Assembly (NCBI RefSeq): GCF_031626495.1
Contig: NZ_JAMQOJ010000007.1
Location: 1 to 64,000, forward strand
Origin: Natrinema sp031626495
GTDB lineage: Archaea > Halobacteriota > Halobacteria > Halobacteriales > Natrialbaceae
DNA: 64,000 nt
Direction: 5' to 3'
Shown: piece by piece, positions 52,385-60,641 of the stretch
Layout of the letters: every line of letters begins with the position of its first letter
Position numbering within the stretch: the stretch's first letter is position 1
Translations under genes and position numbers: made by a program
Notes under the pieces: generated by a model
Told to the model about the DNA's origin: nothing
Seen by the model: only the letters and a program-made list of their open reading frames with translations
Databases searched by the model: none

Positions 52385-53395
52385 TCACGGGAATACGATG
52401 AGCAACATCGGAACGAGCAGCAGCGAGAGGAGGACGAAGACGAAGTAGACTCGCTCCTCGACGATCGAATTTTGAGTCCTGACGATGAGACGGCTATACG
52501 GCGCGTAGAACACGAGCGCGACCACTGACATGACGGAGCCGATGGCCACCAGGACGAGGACGATCCGCACGCCGACGGACGTGTTCAGCGCGATCGCGAC
52601 GATGAGCGTATCGACCAGCGTCCCGATGTTCGCGCCCAGCACGAACGGCATGATCTCATTCCGTTTGACGTGCCCTCGGTTGTAGAGCGGAACGATCACG
52701 CCGAGCGAGAACGCGACGCTCGTCGTGATTCCCGTCACGACGAGCCCGAGTCCGAACGAGATCCACTTGTTCTGTAACCTCGAGACGTATCGCCGACGTA
52801 ACCGCTGTTCGTCGAGGCCGTCGAGCACGCGATCGAACAGCCGGCGGCTCAAGAGGATACAGCCGATGGCCAGGAGAAACGCGATCCCGGCCCCGACGGA
52901 GTCGATGATCGCCTCGGCGACGACCGATATCACGTCCGGGAGCGTGACCTCGAGGTCGGGAAGCACTTGACTGGATCCCTCTCCCGCCCGAACCGCCGGC
53001 ATCGCGACGTATCCCAGCACCATCGTTGGTAGGTAGATCGAGTGGGTGAGCAGGAAGGTGAGCAGCCCGAAGCTCATCGACTCGCGAAGCGATTCGATCT
53101 CCTCGTTCAGGTAGTCGAACGCCCCGATAAAGACGACGACGGCCGCACCGCCGAGCCGGGAACCGACGATCATCAGGAACAGTTGCGAGGGGAGAACGAG
53201 TTCCGAGTTGAAGAGGGAAAGCGAAAGGGCGGCGACGATCGACCCGTTGGCTAACACGTACGAGGCGAGCCAGCTGAGGCCGAGGGCCGATCCATCGTCG
53301 ACGACGATCCGGTTCAGCACTCCTCTGAGAGACGGTGTGAGCGCGTCCGTCGCCGATCCCAACAATCGTATCGCGAAGAGAAACAGTGCCACCAT
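52385..53395 (-). CDS. Na/Pi cotransporter-like membrane protein
   Basis: 336 aa from the first in-frame ATG (53395). About eight membrane helices; LGANIGTLVDTLIVAIALNT and ANGSIVAALSLSLF resemble the paired repeats of the NptA/PNaS family. The first helix is cut short by this start: in-frame hydrophobic residues (SSLVIAIQVVA) continue upstream, but no ATG, GTG or TTG is seen there, while an ATG at 53444 lies one base out of frame. Either a non-canonical start is used or a small frameshift disrupted the N-terminus. It lies alone between the duplicated 3' ends of ydbT. Confidence 0.7.
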   Translation of the reverse strand: MVALFLFAIRLLGSATDALTPSLRGVLNRIVVDDGSALGLSWLASYVLANGSIVAALSLSLFNSELVLPSQLFLMIVGSRLGGAAVVVFIGAFDYLNEEIESLRESMSFGLLTFLLTHSIYLPTMVLGYVAMPAVRAGEGSSQVLPDLEVTLPDVISVVAEAIIDSVGAGIAFLLAIGCILLSRRLFDRVLDGLDEQRLRRRYVSRLQNKWISFGLGLVVTGITTSVAFSLGVIVPLYNRGHVKRNEIMPFVLGANIGTLVDTLIVAIALNTSVGVRIVLVLVAIGSVMSVVALVFYAPYSRLIVRTQNSIVEERVYFVFVLLSLLLVPMLLIVFP

Positions 53396-53652
53396 CGCGA
53401 CGACCTGTATCGCGATTACCAGCGACGAGCCTTCTGGCAGCCATCTGTTACTGGTTTCCCGACTAATCTTCCTCCACCCGGGCTCACGGTACGTGCCAGG
53501 TTGGGTAAAGTATTGTTCAGGTTTCGATGAAAATGAGATATCGAATGTCTCCGTTCCGCGTACGCCGATTCGATCGCGAAGGGAGCGGGTCGGCTCGTCG
53601 CCGAAGGCCGAATCGGTTCCGTTCGGCTTCGAACGAGCGCGCGGAGCCGACG
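53396..53652. other. spacer with possible transporter N-terminus and decayed DNA
   Basis: About 257 bases. The left part is the putative true N-terminus region of the transporter gene. The right part precedes the ydbT 3' remnant and shows coding-like pieces (GAGCGCGCGGAGCCGACG) that align to copy 1 only with single-base gaps. Confidence 0.45.
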
Positions 53653-53680
53653 TATCGGGCTTTCGGTGGATTTTACCTGA
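53653..53680 (+). pseudogene. remnant of a ydbT-like 3' end
   Basis: Encodes IGLSVDFT followed by TGA, identical in protein to the end of the gene at 50572-52185. Four silent third-base changes in 28 bases show divergence under coding constraint before loss. Upstream of it the frame breaks by single-base differences, so no gene remains. Confidence 0.7.
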
Positions 53681-53700
53681 CCGGTCCCGACGCTCCGCGT

Positions 53701-55116
53701 ATGGCAGACGGAGACGACTACCGAATCGAGGAGGACAGTCTCGGCGAGATGCAGGTGCCCGCGGACGCCTACTGGGGGGCCCAGACCCAGCGCGCGATCC
53801 AGAACTTCCCGATCTCGGGGATCACGTTCAGCCGCCGGTTCGTCCGCGCGCTCGGCGTCGTCAAGAAGGCCGCCGCGCAGGCCAACCGAGACCTCGAGCT
53901 CGTCGACGAGGACGTCGCCGAGGCGATCATCGAGGCCGCCGACGAGGTCATCGCCGGCGAGCACGACGAGCAGTTCCCGGTCGACGTCTTCCAGACCGGT
54001 TCCGGTACGTCGTCGAACATGAACGCCAACGAGGTCATCGCCAACCGCGCCGCCGAGCTCATGGGCAGCGAGATCGGCGACCGCGTCGTCCACCCCAACG
54101 ACCACGTCAACTACGGGCAGTCCTCCAACGACGTCATCCCGACCGCGATGCACGTCGCCTCCCTCGAAGCGGTGGAGAAAGACGTCATCCCCGCCCTCGA
54201 CACCCTCCGCGAGGCCTTAGAGGAGAAAGAGGAGGAGTTCGACGACGTCGTCAAGACCGGCCGCACGCACCTGCAGGACGCGACGCCGGTCACGCTGGGC
54301 CAGGAGTTCGGCGGCTACCGCACGCAGGTCGAGAAGGGGCTCGCCCGCGTCGACACGGTCCGGAACCACCTCGGCGAACTCGCACTCGGCGGCACGGCGA
54401 CCGGGACCGGGCTGAACACCCACCCCGAGTTCCCCGGCCGCGCCGCGGAGTACATCACGAAGGAGACCGGCGTCCAGTTCCGCGAGGCCGACAACCACTT
54501 CGAGGCCCAGGCCGCCCACGACGCGATGAGCGAGACCCACGGGGCGCTTCGAACGGTGGCCGGCTCGCTGAACAAGATCGCCAACGATCTTCGACTATTG
54601 GCCTCCGGCCCGCGAAACGGCCTCGGCGAGATCGAACAGCCCGAGAACCAGCCCGGGTCCTCGATCATGCCCGGCAAGATCAACCCCGTCGTCGCCGAAG
54701 CCGTCAACCAGGTCCACAAGCAGGTCGTCGGCAACGACGCCGCCGTCTCCGCCGGCGCGGCCGAGGGCCAGATCGACCTCAACCTCTACAAGCCCGTGCT
54801 GGCCCACAACTTCCTCGAGTCGGCCGAACTCATCTCGAACGCGAGCCAGGTCTTCGGCGAGCGGTTCGTCCGCAAACTCGAGGCCAACGAGGAGTACTGC
54901 GAAGAGCGCGTCGAACAGTCGATGGCGATGGCCACCTCGCTGAACGTCCACATCGGCTACGACAAGGCCAGCGAGGTCGCCAAGACCGCGCTCAAGGAGG
55001 GCAAGACCGTTCGGGAAGTGGTACTCGAGAAAGGGTACTTAGACGAGGAGGAGGCCGACGAGGTGCTCGACCCCCGGAAGATGACCGAGCGCGGCATCCT
55101 CGGACAGGACGACTGA
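53701..55116 (+). CDS. fumC: class II fumarate hydratase
   Basis: 471 aa from ATG 53701. Converts fumarate to malate in the TCA cycle, no Fe-S cluster. Class II signature GSSIMPGKINPVVAEAVNQV, SGTSSNMNANEVIANRA, HPNDHVNYGQSSNDVIPTAM and KTGRTHLQDATPVTLGQEF. The C-terminal tail DPRKMTERGI is complete. Earlier in-frame ATGs (53527) fall in low-bias DNA and are rejected. Confidence 0.97.
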   Translation: MADGDDYRIEEDSLGEMQVPADAYWGAQTQRAIQNFPISGITFSRRFVRALGVVKKAAAQANRDLELVDEDVAEAIIEAADEVIAGEHDEQFPVDVFQTGSGTSSNMNANEVIANRAAELMGSEIGDRVVHPNDHVNYGQSSNDVIPTAMHVASLEAVEKDVIPALDTLREALEEKEEEFDDVVKTGRTHLQDATPVTLGQEFGGYRTQVEKGLARVDTVRNHLGELALGGTATGTGLNTHPEFPGRAAEYITKETGVQFREADNHFEAQAAHDAMSETHGALRTVAGSLNKIANDLRLLASGPRNGLGEIEQPENQPGSSIMPGKINPVVAEAVNQVHKQVVGNDAAVSAGAAEGQIDLNLYKPVLAHNFLESAELISNASQVFGERFVRKLEANEEYCEERVEQSMAMATSLNVHIGYDKASEVAKTALKEGKTVREVVLEKGYLDEEEADEVLDPRKMTERGILGQDD

Positions 55117-55139
55117 GCCGGCCAACTTCTCGGTTTCTC

Positions 55140-55143
55140 TTTT
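55140..55143 (+). terminator. T-rich terminator after fumC
   Basis: TTTCTCTTTTCG, about 20 bases past the fumC stop and before the convergent gene, fits an archaeal T-rich end signal. Confidence 0.35.
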
Positions 55144-55183
55144 CGACGATAGATGTGCCCCGTTCTCGTACCGACCGTCGGGA

Positions 55184-56260
55184 TCAGCGGTCGATCGGAT
55201 CGATCCGTCCTTCGTCGAGCGGGTCCTCGATGTCGCCCATCACCTCCTCGAGCAGGTCGGTGACGGTCACCAGTCCGACGACCTCTCCGTCCTCGATCAC
55301 GAGCGCGAGCTCCTGGTTTTCCGCCTGAAACTGGTCGACCGCGTCGCTGACGTCCGTGTCGGGAGAGAGCGTCATCGGCGGCGCTGCCAGTTCGGCGAAG
55401 TCGATATCGCCCTCGGCCAACGCTTCGCGGTGCCTGACGAAAACCGGCGTGTAGACGATCCCCCGGAAGTCGGTCATCGTCTCGCCGACGAGCGGATACC
55501 GCGTCTGCGGCCGGTCCTCCATCTTCCGGAAGTTCTCCTCGGGGCCGTCCGCCGTCGAGAGCGCGACGATCTCCTCGGGCGGCACCATCAGTTCGCTGAT
55601 CGACTGCTCGCCGATCTGGAACGCGTTCATCACCTCTTCGCGCCGCTCTTCGGGAAGTTCGCCTTCCTCGAGGACCGACCCGAGCTTGTTCCGGAGGTCG
55701 GCGCGGGATTCGATTACGTCCTCTTCGGTCTCGAGCCACGCGCCGGTCATCTCGATTCCGAACAGCTTGAGCGTCCACTTCGCGATGCTGTCGCCGAGGG
55801 TGATGAGCGGCGAGATGATCCAGTTGAACCAGTACAGCGGTGTCGCGCCGTACCGACAGACCATCCGCGAGCGCTCGACGCCGAGGTACGTCGGGGTCTG
55901 CTCGCCGTGGGTCAGGTGGACGAGGTTGATGATCAGGAAGGCGAGGATGGCCCCGCTGCCGATCGTCGCCAGCGCCGTGTTCGCGAAGAACGGCTCGAAG
56001 ATGGCCGCCAGCGCCGGCTCGGCGACGATCCCGACGGCGATGCTCGAGGCCGTGATGCCGACTTGGCACGTCGTGAGGTAGATCTCGAGGTTGTCGGTCA
56101 TCTCCCAGGCCCGCTCGAGGGCGGGGGTACCGTCGACGAACTCCTCCTCGGTGAACTGCCGCGCTCGAGTCAACGCGAACTCGATGGCGACGAAGAAGCC
56201 GTTCGTCACGATGAGCAGGACGCCTGCGATCAGTCGACCGGTGATGACGAGCGGATCCAT
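55184..56260 (-). CDS. CNNM/HlyC-CorC-type membrane protein with CBS domains
   Basis: 358 aa from ATG 56260. The DUF21 membrane domain (VLLIVTNGFFVAIEFALTRA, YLTTCQVGITASSIAVGIVA, HGEQTPTYLGVERSRMVCRY) is followed by two CBS modules (ISELMVPPEEIVALSTADGP; LALVIEDGEVVGLVTVTDLL). Shorter than bacterial relatives, lacking the CorC_HlyC C-terminal domain. Likely magnesium or divalent-cation efflux or regulation. Confidence 0.88.
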   Translation of the reverse strand: MDPLVITGRLIAGVLLIVTNGFFVAIEFALTRARQFTEEEFVDGTPALERAWEMTDNLEIYLTTCQVGITASSIAVGIVAEPALAAIFEPFFANTALATIGSGAILAFLIINLVHLTHGEQTPTYLGVERSRMVCRYGATPLYWFNWIISPLITLGDSIAKWTLKLFGIEMTGAWLETEEDVIESRADLRNKLGSVLEEGELPEERREEVMNAFQIGEQSISELMVPPEEIVALSTADGPEENFRKMEDRPQTRYPLVGETMTDFRGIVYTPVFVRHREALAEGDIDFAELAAPPMTLSPDTDVSDAVDQFQAENQELALVIEDGEVVGLVTVTDLLEEVMGDIEDPLDEGRIDPIDR

Positions 56261-56560
56261 TACTCCATTCGTTCTCTCTATGGACACAAATTAGTAGGGA
56301 AACGCAACGGACGGCTCCGGCCGTCCGACCGCTAAGCAGTCACATTCGATATGGGAATTCGACTGGGGCGACAACAGTTAACAAGACGCGCGCGATCTAC
56401 CAGCACACGCGATACTCGAGACCGAGTAAACACGGATTCCGCTCGTTCTTTTTTCCGGATCGGTCGTCGGCAAATCGGGGCAGTGACGCCGAATCGGATG
56501 CAAATCCGGCGGAATAAAAGAACCCAAGCAGTTTTGATGGAGGCTCGCGTCAGACGAAAT
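56261..56560. other. intergenic region upstream of zinc-finger gene
   Basis: 300 bases between divergent genes. The right half (56335-56560) is richer in A+T. A frame from 56351 runs through here into the zinc-finger gene but its N-terminal part is Arg/Thr-rich and lacks haloarchaeal codon bias. No repeat seen. Confidence 0.5.
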
Positions 56561-56794
56561 ATGCACACCTGTCGCAACTGCAACCAGTCGTTTCAGACCG
56601 AGCTCGCCCTCGAACTACACCGAGATACGTGCAAAAAGGGACAGCTCTTCTGTCAGGTATGCGGGGAGCGATTCCGAGAGGGGACGGCGACTCAAGACGG
56701 CTGGCACTACGAGTGTCCGAACGAGGACTGTGACGGTGACGGACTACAAGAGGACCTCTATCGAGTCGAAGACGTCCGTACCACGACCCACTAA
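56561..56794 (+). CDS. small zinc-finger protein
   Basis: 77 aa from ATG 56561. A C2H2-like start CRNCNQSFQTELALELHRDT plus Cys, then FCQVCGERF and YECPNEDCDG, giving two zinc sites. This two-finger layout matches a widespread small haloarchaeal zinc-finger protein (HVO_2901-like, from memory). Alternative start ATG 56537. DNA, RNA or protein binding possible. Confidence 0.78.
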   Translation: MHTCRNCNQSFQTELALELHRDTCKKGQLFCQVCGERFREGTATQDGWHYECPNEDCDGDGLQEDLYRVEDVRTTTH

Positions 56795-56816
56795 CGCTCC
56801 GACCCCGCGTTTCCCG

Positions 56817-56821
56817 TTTTT
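56817..56821 (+). terminator. T-tract after zinc-finger gene
   Basis: GTTTTTCGTTTCG lies about 22 bases after the stop, between convergent genes; typical archaeal oligo-T termination signal. Confidence 0.4.
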
Positions 56822-56892
56822 CGTTTCGTCTCGACCGATAGTCACCTTTTCTCTCCCCACACCGGCTGGTCATTTGAGAGCGCCAACCCGGA

Positions 56893-57549
56893 TTAGTCGG
56901 GAGCGTACGCCGCCGATTTCAGTTCGCTCACGGCGTCCGAATCGTGCGCCGCGATACCGCCGACGAGATTGCGCGCCGCGTCCTCGACGTCGTCCGCTGG
57001 AACGACCCTGTTTGCCAGCCCCAGTTCGCGAGCGCGGGTAGGATCGATCGCGTCGCCGGTGAGGACGATCTCCTTCGCGGCTCTGGTTCCGACCAGCCGC
57101 TCGAGGGGGTCGACCGTGTGGGTCGCGGCGATGCCGAACTGCACCTCGGGGAGCGACAGCGTCGTCTCCTCGCCGAGGACGAGGAAGTCACAGCGCAGCG
57201 AGAGGATGAAGCCGATGCCGACGAGCGCTCCGCGGGCCGCCACGACCGTCGGGTACGGCCGGGACGCGAGGAAGCCGTAGATATCGTCGTTTAGCTCGGT
57301 GATTCGGTCGGCGTACTTCTCGTCGTATTCCGGGTCAGAGACGATCTCTCTGTCCATGCCCGCGCAGGTCGCCGGCCCGTTGCCTGCGAGGACGAGCCCC
57401 TGTATCTCCTCGTCCGGCAAGTCGAGGAGCGTGTCCCGCAGCTCCGAGAGGAGCTCGAGTGTGACGGCGTTGAGCTTGTCCGGCCGGTTCAGTCGAACGG
57501 TGGCGATCCCGTCGGATCGCTCCACTGCGACGAGTTCGGTCGATTCCAT
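56893..57549 (-). CDS. enoyl-CoA hydratase/isomerase (crotonase), copy 2
   Basis: 218 aa or slightly less from ATG 57549 (alternative 57558). GIATVRLNRPDKLNAVTLEL, TCAGMDREIVSDPEYD, ARGALVGIGFILSLRCDFLV, LSLPEVQFGIAATHTVDPLE and LTGDAIDPTRARELGLANRV show the crotonase fold with Glu in SLPEVQFG. It lacks about 40 C-terminal residues of the usual length, ending at KSAAYAPD, so trimer packing helices may be missing. Same position relative to a PH-domain pair as the copy at 49161. Confidence 0.85.
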   Translation of the reverse strand: MESTELVAVERSDGIATVRLNRPDKLNAVTLELLSELRDTLLDLPDEEIQGLVLAGNGPATCAGMDREIVSDPEYDEKYADRITELNDDIYGFLASRPYPTVVAARGALVGIGFILSLRCDFLVLGEETTLSLPEVQFGIAATHTVDPLERLVGTRAAKEIVLTGDAIDPTRARELGLANRVVPADDVEDAARNLVGGIAAHDSDAVSELKSAAYAPD

Positions 57550-57686
57550 GTTCGCCATCACCCGTGCGACTCGCATAAATTCGGGTGATCGACGCAACCG
57601 GTACCGCCGACCGCCGGCCCTCTCACGCGCTGCGAATCGTCACCGCTTTCCCACCCTTTAATCTCGTTTGTTCCGTCACGAGAGGT

Positions 57687-58175
57687 ATGGAACGGCTCAC
57701 CCCGCGAGTGCGGATCGTCTGGCTCGCCCTCGCGATCGCTCGAGCCGCGATCCTCGGCGCGTTCGTCGTGGGCGGAGCGATCGCGCTCGCCCGAACCGAC
57801 CTCCCGAACCCCGCGCCGGGAGCACTCGTCCCAGCCGCTATCGCACTCGCGGTCGCGCTCGCCGTCCTGCGCGTCTTCGTGGCCTGGCGACGCTACGGCG
57901 TCTGGCGGTTCGATCTCCGGGACGACGACCTCTATATCAAACGCGGCGTCTTCACCCGGATCCAGACAGTCGTCCCATACGTCCGGGTGCAGCACGTCGA
58001 CTCGCGGCGCTCGCCGCTCGAGCGAACCGTCGGCCTCTCGACGGTCGTCGTCTACACGGCCGGTTCCCGGAGTTCCGATGTCGCCATTCCCGGGCTGACG
58101 CCGACGCGAGCGGAGGACCTCCAAGAGTCGTTACGGCGGCTCGCGATCGAGAGCGCGGGTGAAGACGCCGTATGA
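57687..58175 (+). CDS. PH-domain membrane protein (YdbS-like), copy 2
   Basis: 162 aa from ATG 57687. Two helices and one bPH2 domain (RFDLRDDDLYIKRGVFTRIQ, VPYVRVQHVDSRRSPLER, VVVYTAGSRSSDVAIPGL). Clearly homologous to copy 1 (for example VRVQHVD, VVVYTAGSR, IPGLTP shared). Overlaps the next gene by four bases (ATGA). Confidence 0.85.
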   Translation: MERLTPRVRIVWLALAIARAAILGAFVVGGAIALARTDLPNPAPGALVPAAIALAVALAVLRVFVAWRRYGVWRFDLRDDDLYIKRGVFTRIQTVVPYVRVQHVDSRRSPLERTVGLSTVVVYTAGSRSSDVAIPGLTPTRAEDLQESLRRLAIESAGEDAV

Positions 58176-59773
58176 AGAAGCTCCATCCCGCTTCGATCGC
58201 TGTCCGATCGCTCTCGCGCAGCCTCAATACGGGGTTCGTGTTCTTCGTCATCGGCGTCGTCGTCTCGCCCGGCGGAAACGGGATGAATCTGCTGTCGGTG
58301 TTCGGCCTCGTCGTCGTCGGGGTCATCGTGGGTATCGTCTACGAGTTCGCCTACTACCAGCGGTTCCGCTACGAACTCACCGCGGACACGTTCGACGTCA
58401 CTTCCGGTGTCATCTCGCGCCGGGACCGCGAACTCCCCCTCGGACGGATTCAGAACGTCGACATCAGACAGAACGTCGTCGAACGGCTCCTCGGCATCGC
58501 CGCGGTCCACATCGAGACCGCCGGCGGCGGCGAGACCGAAGTCAGTCTCCAGTACGTCGACGAAGACGAGGCCCACCGCCTCAGACGGCGGCTCCGTCGC
58601 GGTGCGATCGACGAGGAGGCCGCCACAGCGGCAGACGACGATGCGCTCGAGGACGAGCGTACGGACCGACCCGCCGACCGCGAGACGGAGTCGGTCGCGG
58701 ACGAGGAAGTGCTGTTCGAGATTCAACCCCGCGAGCTCGCGATTCTGAGCGTCTTTACCATCGATCCGGGAGCCAGCGTACTGGGCGGGGTCGCGCTTTC
58801 CTTTGCCAGCGGCCTCGACCCGACGACGCTCGTCCCGGTCGACCGCATCGAGACGCTCCCGGGGCCTGCGACCGGCGTGATCGCGCTCGTCTGGGGCCTC
58901 CTGCTCTTCCTGCTCGCCGCCTGGGTACTGAGCGCGACGCTGACGTTTTCCCGTTACTACGGCTTTCGGCTCACCCGCGCCGGCGACGAACTCTACTACG
59001 AGCGCGGCCTCCTCCAGCGCTACAGCGGGACGATCCCCCTCGAGAAAGTGCAGGCGCTGACGATCTCCGAGTCGATCCCCTATCGGTGGTTCGGCTACGC
59101 CGCGCTGAGCGTCGAGACCGCCGGCTACGCGCCCGGCCAGTCCGGCTCCCGCGGGACGGAATCCGCGATCCCGCTCGCCGCCACCGACCGGGTGGCGTCG
59201 CTCGCGCGCGCGATCGAACCGTTCGGGCCGGTCGACCCCGAGTCACTGCCCGGACGCGCTCGAGAACGCTACGCGGTCCGGTATCTTCTCGTGGTCGTGG
59301 CCATCGTCGGCGTCGCGTATCTGGTAGCGCGATTCGCACCGTTCGTGGACCGCTGGTACCTCGTCGCCGCCATCGCGGTTCTCGTCCCGTTCGCCGCACA
59401 CCTGAAGTGGACGAATCGGGGATTTCGCGTCGGGGAACGATACTTCCTCACGCGAACGGGCTTCTGGCGGCGAACGACGAAGGTCGTCCCACACTACCGG
59501 GTACAGGCCGTCCTCCACGAGTCGACGATCTTCCAGCGTCGCCGGCACCTCGCCAGCGTGACGGCCGACACCGCCAGCTCCGCCTCGTTTTTCGGCCGTG
59601 GCGCGACGGCCTACGACGTGGATGCCGAACGAGGGCTCGAACTACAGGCCGAAATCGAGCAACGGCTCCAGGAACGCCTTCGCGTTCGAAAGCGACAGCG
59701 AACGAGCAGTCGAGGGGACTGGGACTCGAGTACGCCGGTAGACGACGAAGCGGCTGACGACGGCGAACCGTAA
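58172..59773 (+). CDS. PH-domain membrane protein (YdbT-like), copy 2
   Basis: 533 aa with three bPH2 domains: RRDRELPLGRIQNVDIRQNV, YSGTIPLEKVQALTISESIP and RRTTKVVPHYRVQAVLHEST. Membrane pairs lie between them. The C-terminus (DWDSSTPVDDEAADDGEP) is a polar tail unrelated to the IGLSVDFT end of copy 1. Acts with the coupled YdbS-like protein. Confidence 0.85.
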   Translation: MKKLHPASIAVRSLSRSLNTGFVFFVIGVVVSPGGNGMNLLSVFGLVVVGVIVGIVYEFAYYQRFRYELTADTFDVTSGVISRRDRELPLGRIQNVDIRQNVVERLLGIAAVHIETAGGGETEVSLQYVDEDEAHRLRRRLRRGAIDEEAATAADDDALEDERTDRPADRETESVADEEVLFEIQPRELAILSVFTIDPGASVLGGVALSFASGLDPTTLVPVDRIETLPGPATGVIALVWGLLLFLLAAWVLSATLTFSRYYGFRLTRAGDELYYERGLLQRYSGTIPLEKVQALTISESIPYRWFGYAALSVETAGYAPGQSGSRGTESAIPLAATDRVASLARAIEPFGPVDPESLPGRARERYAVRYLLVVVAIVGVAYLVARFAPFVDRWYLVAAIAVLVPFAAHLKWTNRGFRVGERYFLTRTGFWRRTTKVVPHYRVQAVLHESTIFQRRRHLASVTADTASSASFFGRGATAYDVDAERGLELQAEIEQRLQERLRVRKRQRTSSRGDWDSSTPVDDEAADDGEP

Positions 59774-59917
59774 TCGAGACGGGGCGGTTCTCGGTCGCCG
59801 CGCCCCGCGTGTAGTTGCGAATGCCAGAAACTGTGCATCAATCCTTGGCGAAGATGTTCGATATTCTGTCTTGGTTCTTAATCGGATTCCCAGCGAAACA
59901 GGGATTAGCAACGGTTG
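59774..59917. other. boundary spacer
   Basis: 144 bases between convergent genes. A 39-codon plus-strand frame (59821-59940) overlaps the next gene and has no known relative. From here the A+T content rises against the core genes to the left. Confidence 0.45.
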
Positions 59918-60505
59918 CTATTCGCCCAAGAACTCCGTGACTGACTCCCAGTTGACAAATCGAGGCGTCTGGTCGCAGTACTCCTCGTACTCTTCGCCGT
60001 AGTGTTCCCGGAGCCACGGCTCTTCTGCGAACGGGAAGAGCAGGTAGATGACGGCGGTCAAGAGGCCGTGTACTGCAATTTTCCGGGAGTTCACCGCGAG
60101 GATTGCGCCGACGATGAACGTGATGAACCCGACGCTCTGGGGATTCCGAGTGTACTTGTAGATGCCATCCGTTCGAAGTTCCCCCTCACGGCCGCTGCTT
60201 TCCATCCAACCGAGTTCGAACAGGGCCGAGAGGGAAAACGCCATACCGAGGGTCGAGATGATGGCACCGACGATTCTGACGGGGCTACTCGTGAAGCTGA
60301 ACGAATTCCAGTCCCGGTAGGCCAGTACGGGGAACCCTGTGAAGACGACGGAGAGGGCCGACCAGTTGCACCACCATCGCCACGTGCTGTCACCAATCGG
60401 CCAGAGGCGACGGTCGGGCAGCAGCGCACTAGCGATATATCCGATAATCAGAGCGACATCGGCGACGAGTGCGGTGAGGAAGAACCGATCCGATCCCATA
60501 GTCAC
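59918..60505 (-). CDS. isoprenylcysteine carboxyl methyltransferase-like membrane protein
   Basis: 195 aa with about five helices. The C-terminal SAM-binding signature of the ICMT/PEMT-like family is present: GIYKYTRNPQSVGFITFIVG and EEPWLREHYGEEYEEYCDQT. The substrate is unknown; haloarchaeal prenyl-cysteine or lipid methylation are options. Codon use is less GC-biased than in core genes, suggesting acquisition. Start ATG 60505 or 60499. Confidence 0.82.
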   Translation of the reverse strand: MTMGSDRFFLTALVADVALIIGYIASALLPDRRLWPIGDSTWRWWCNWSALSVVFTGFPVLAYRDWNSFSFTSSPVRIVGAIISTLGMAFSLSALFELGWMESSGREGELRTDGIYKYTRNPQSVGFITFIVGAILAVNSRKIAVHGLLTAVIYLLFPFAEEPWLREHYGEEYEEYCDQTPRFVNWESVTEFLGE

Positions 60506-60641
60506 GGATAAGTGGTATTCCTTGTTACTTCAAAGTCGTTGGGAGAGAGGCTGCAGTCGCCAGTTGGAGGAACGAACACGTTCTGAATACGAAATCACTA
60601 CTATCATCTGCTATTCGAAGGGTGATTTCCACGGACTCCTC

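Noticed and set aside
53208..55328. 706-codon plus-strand frame
   Set aside because: A shadow of fumC in another frame with an Arg-rich product.
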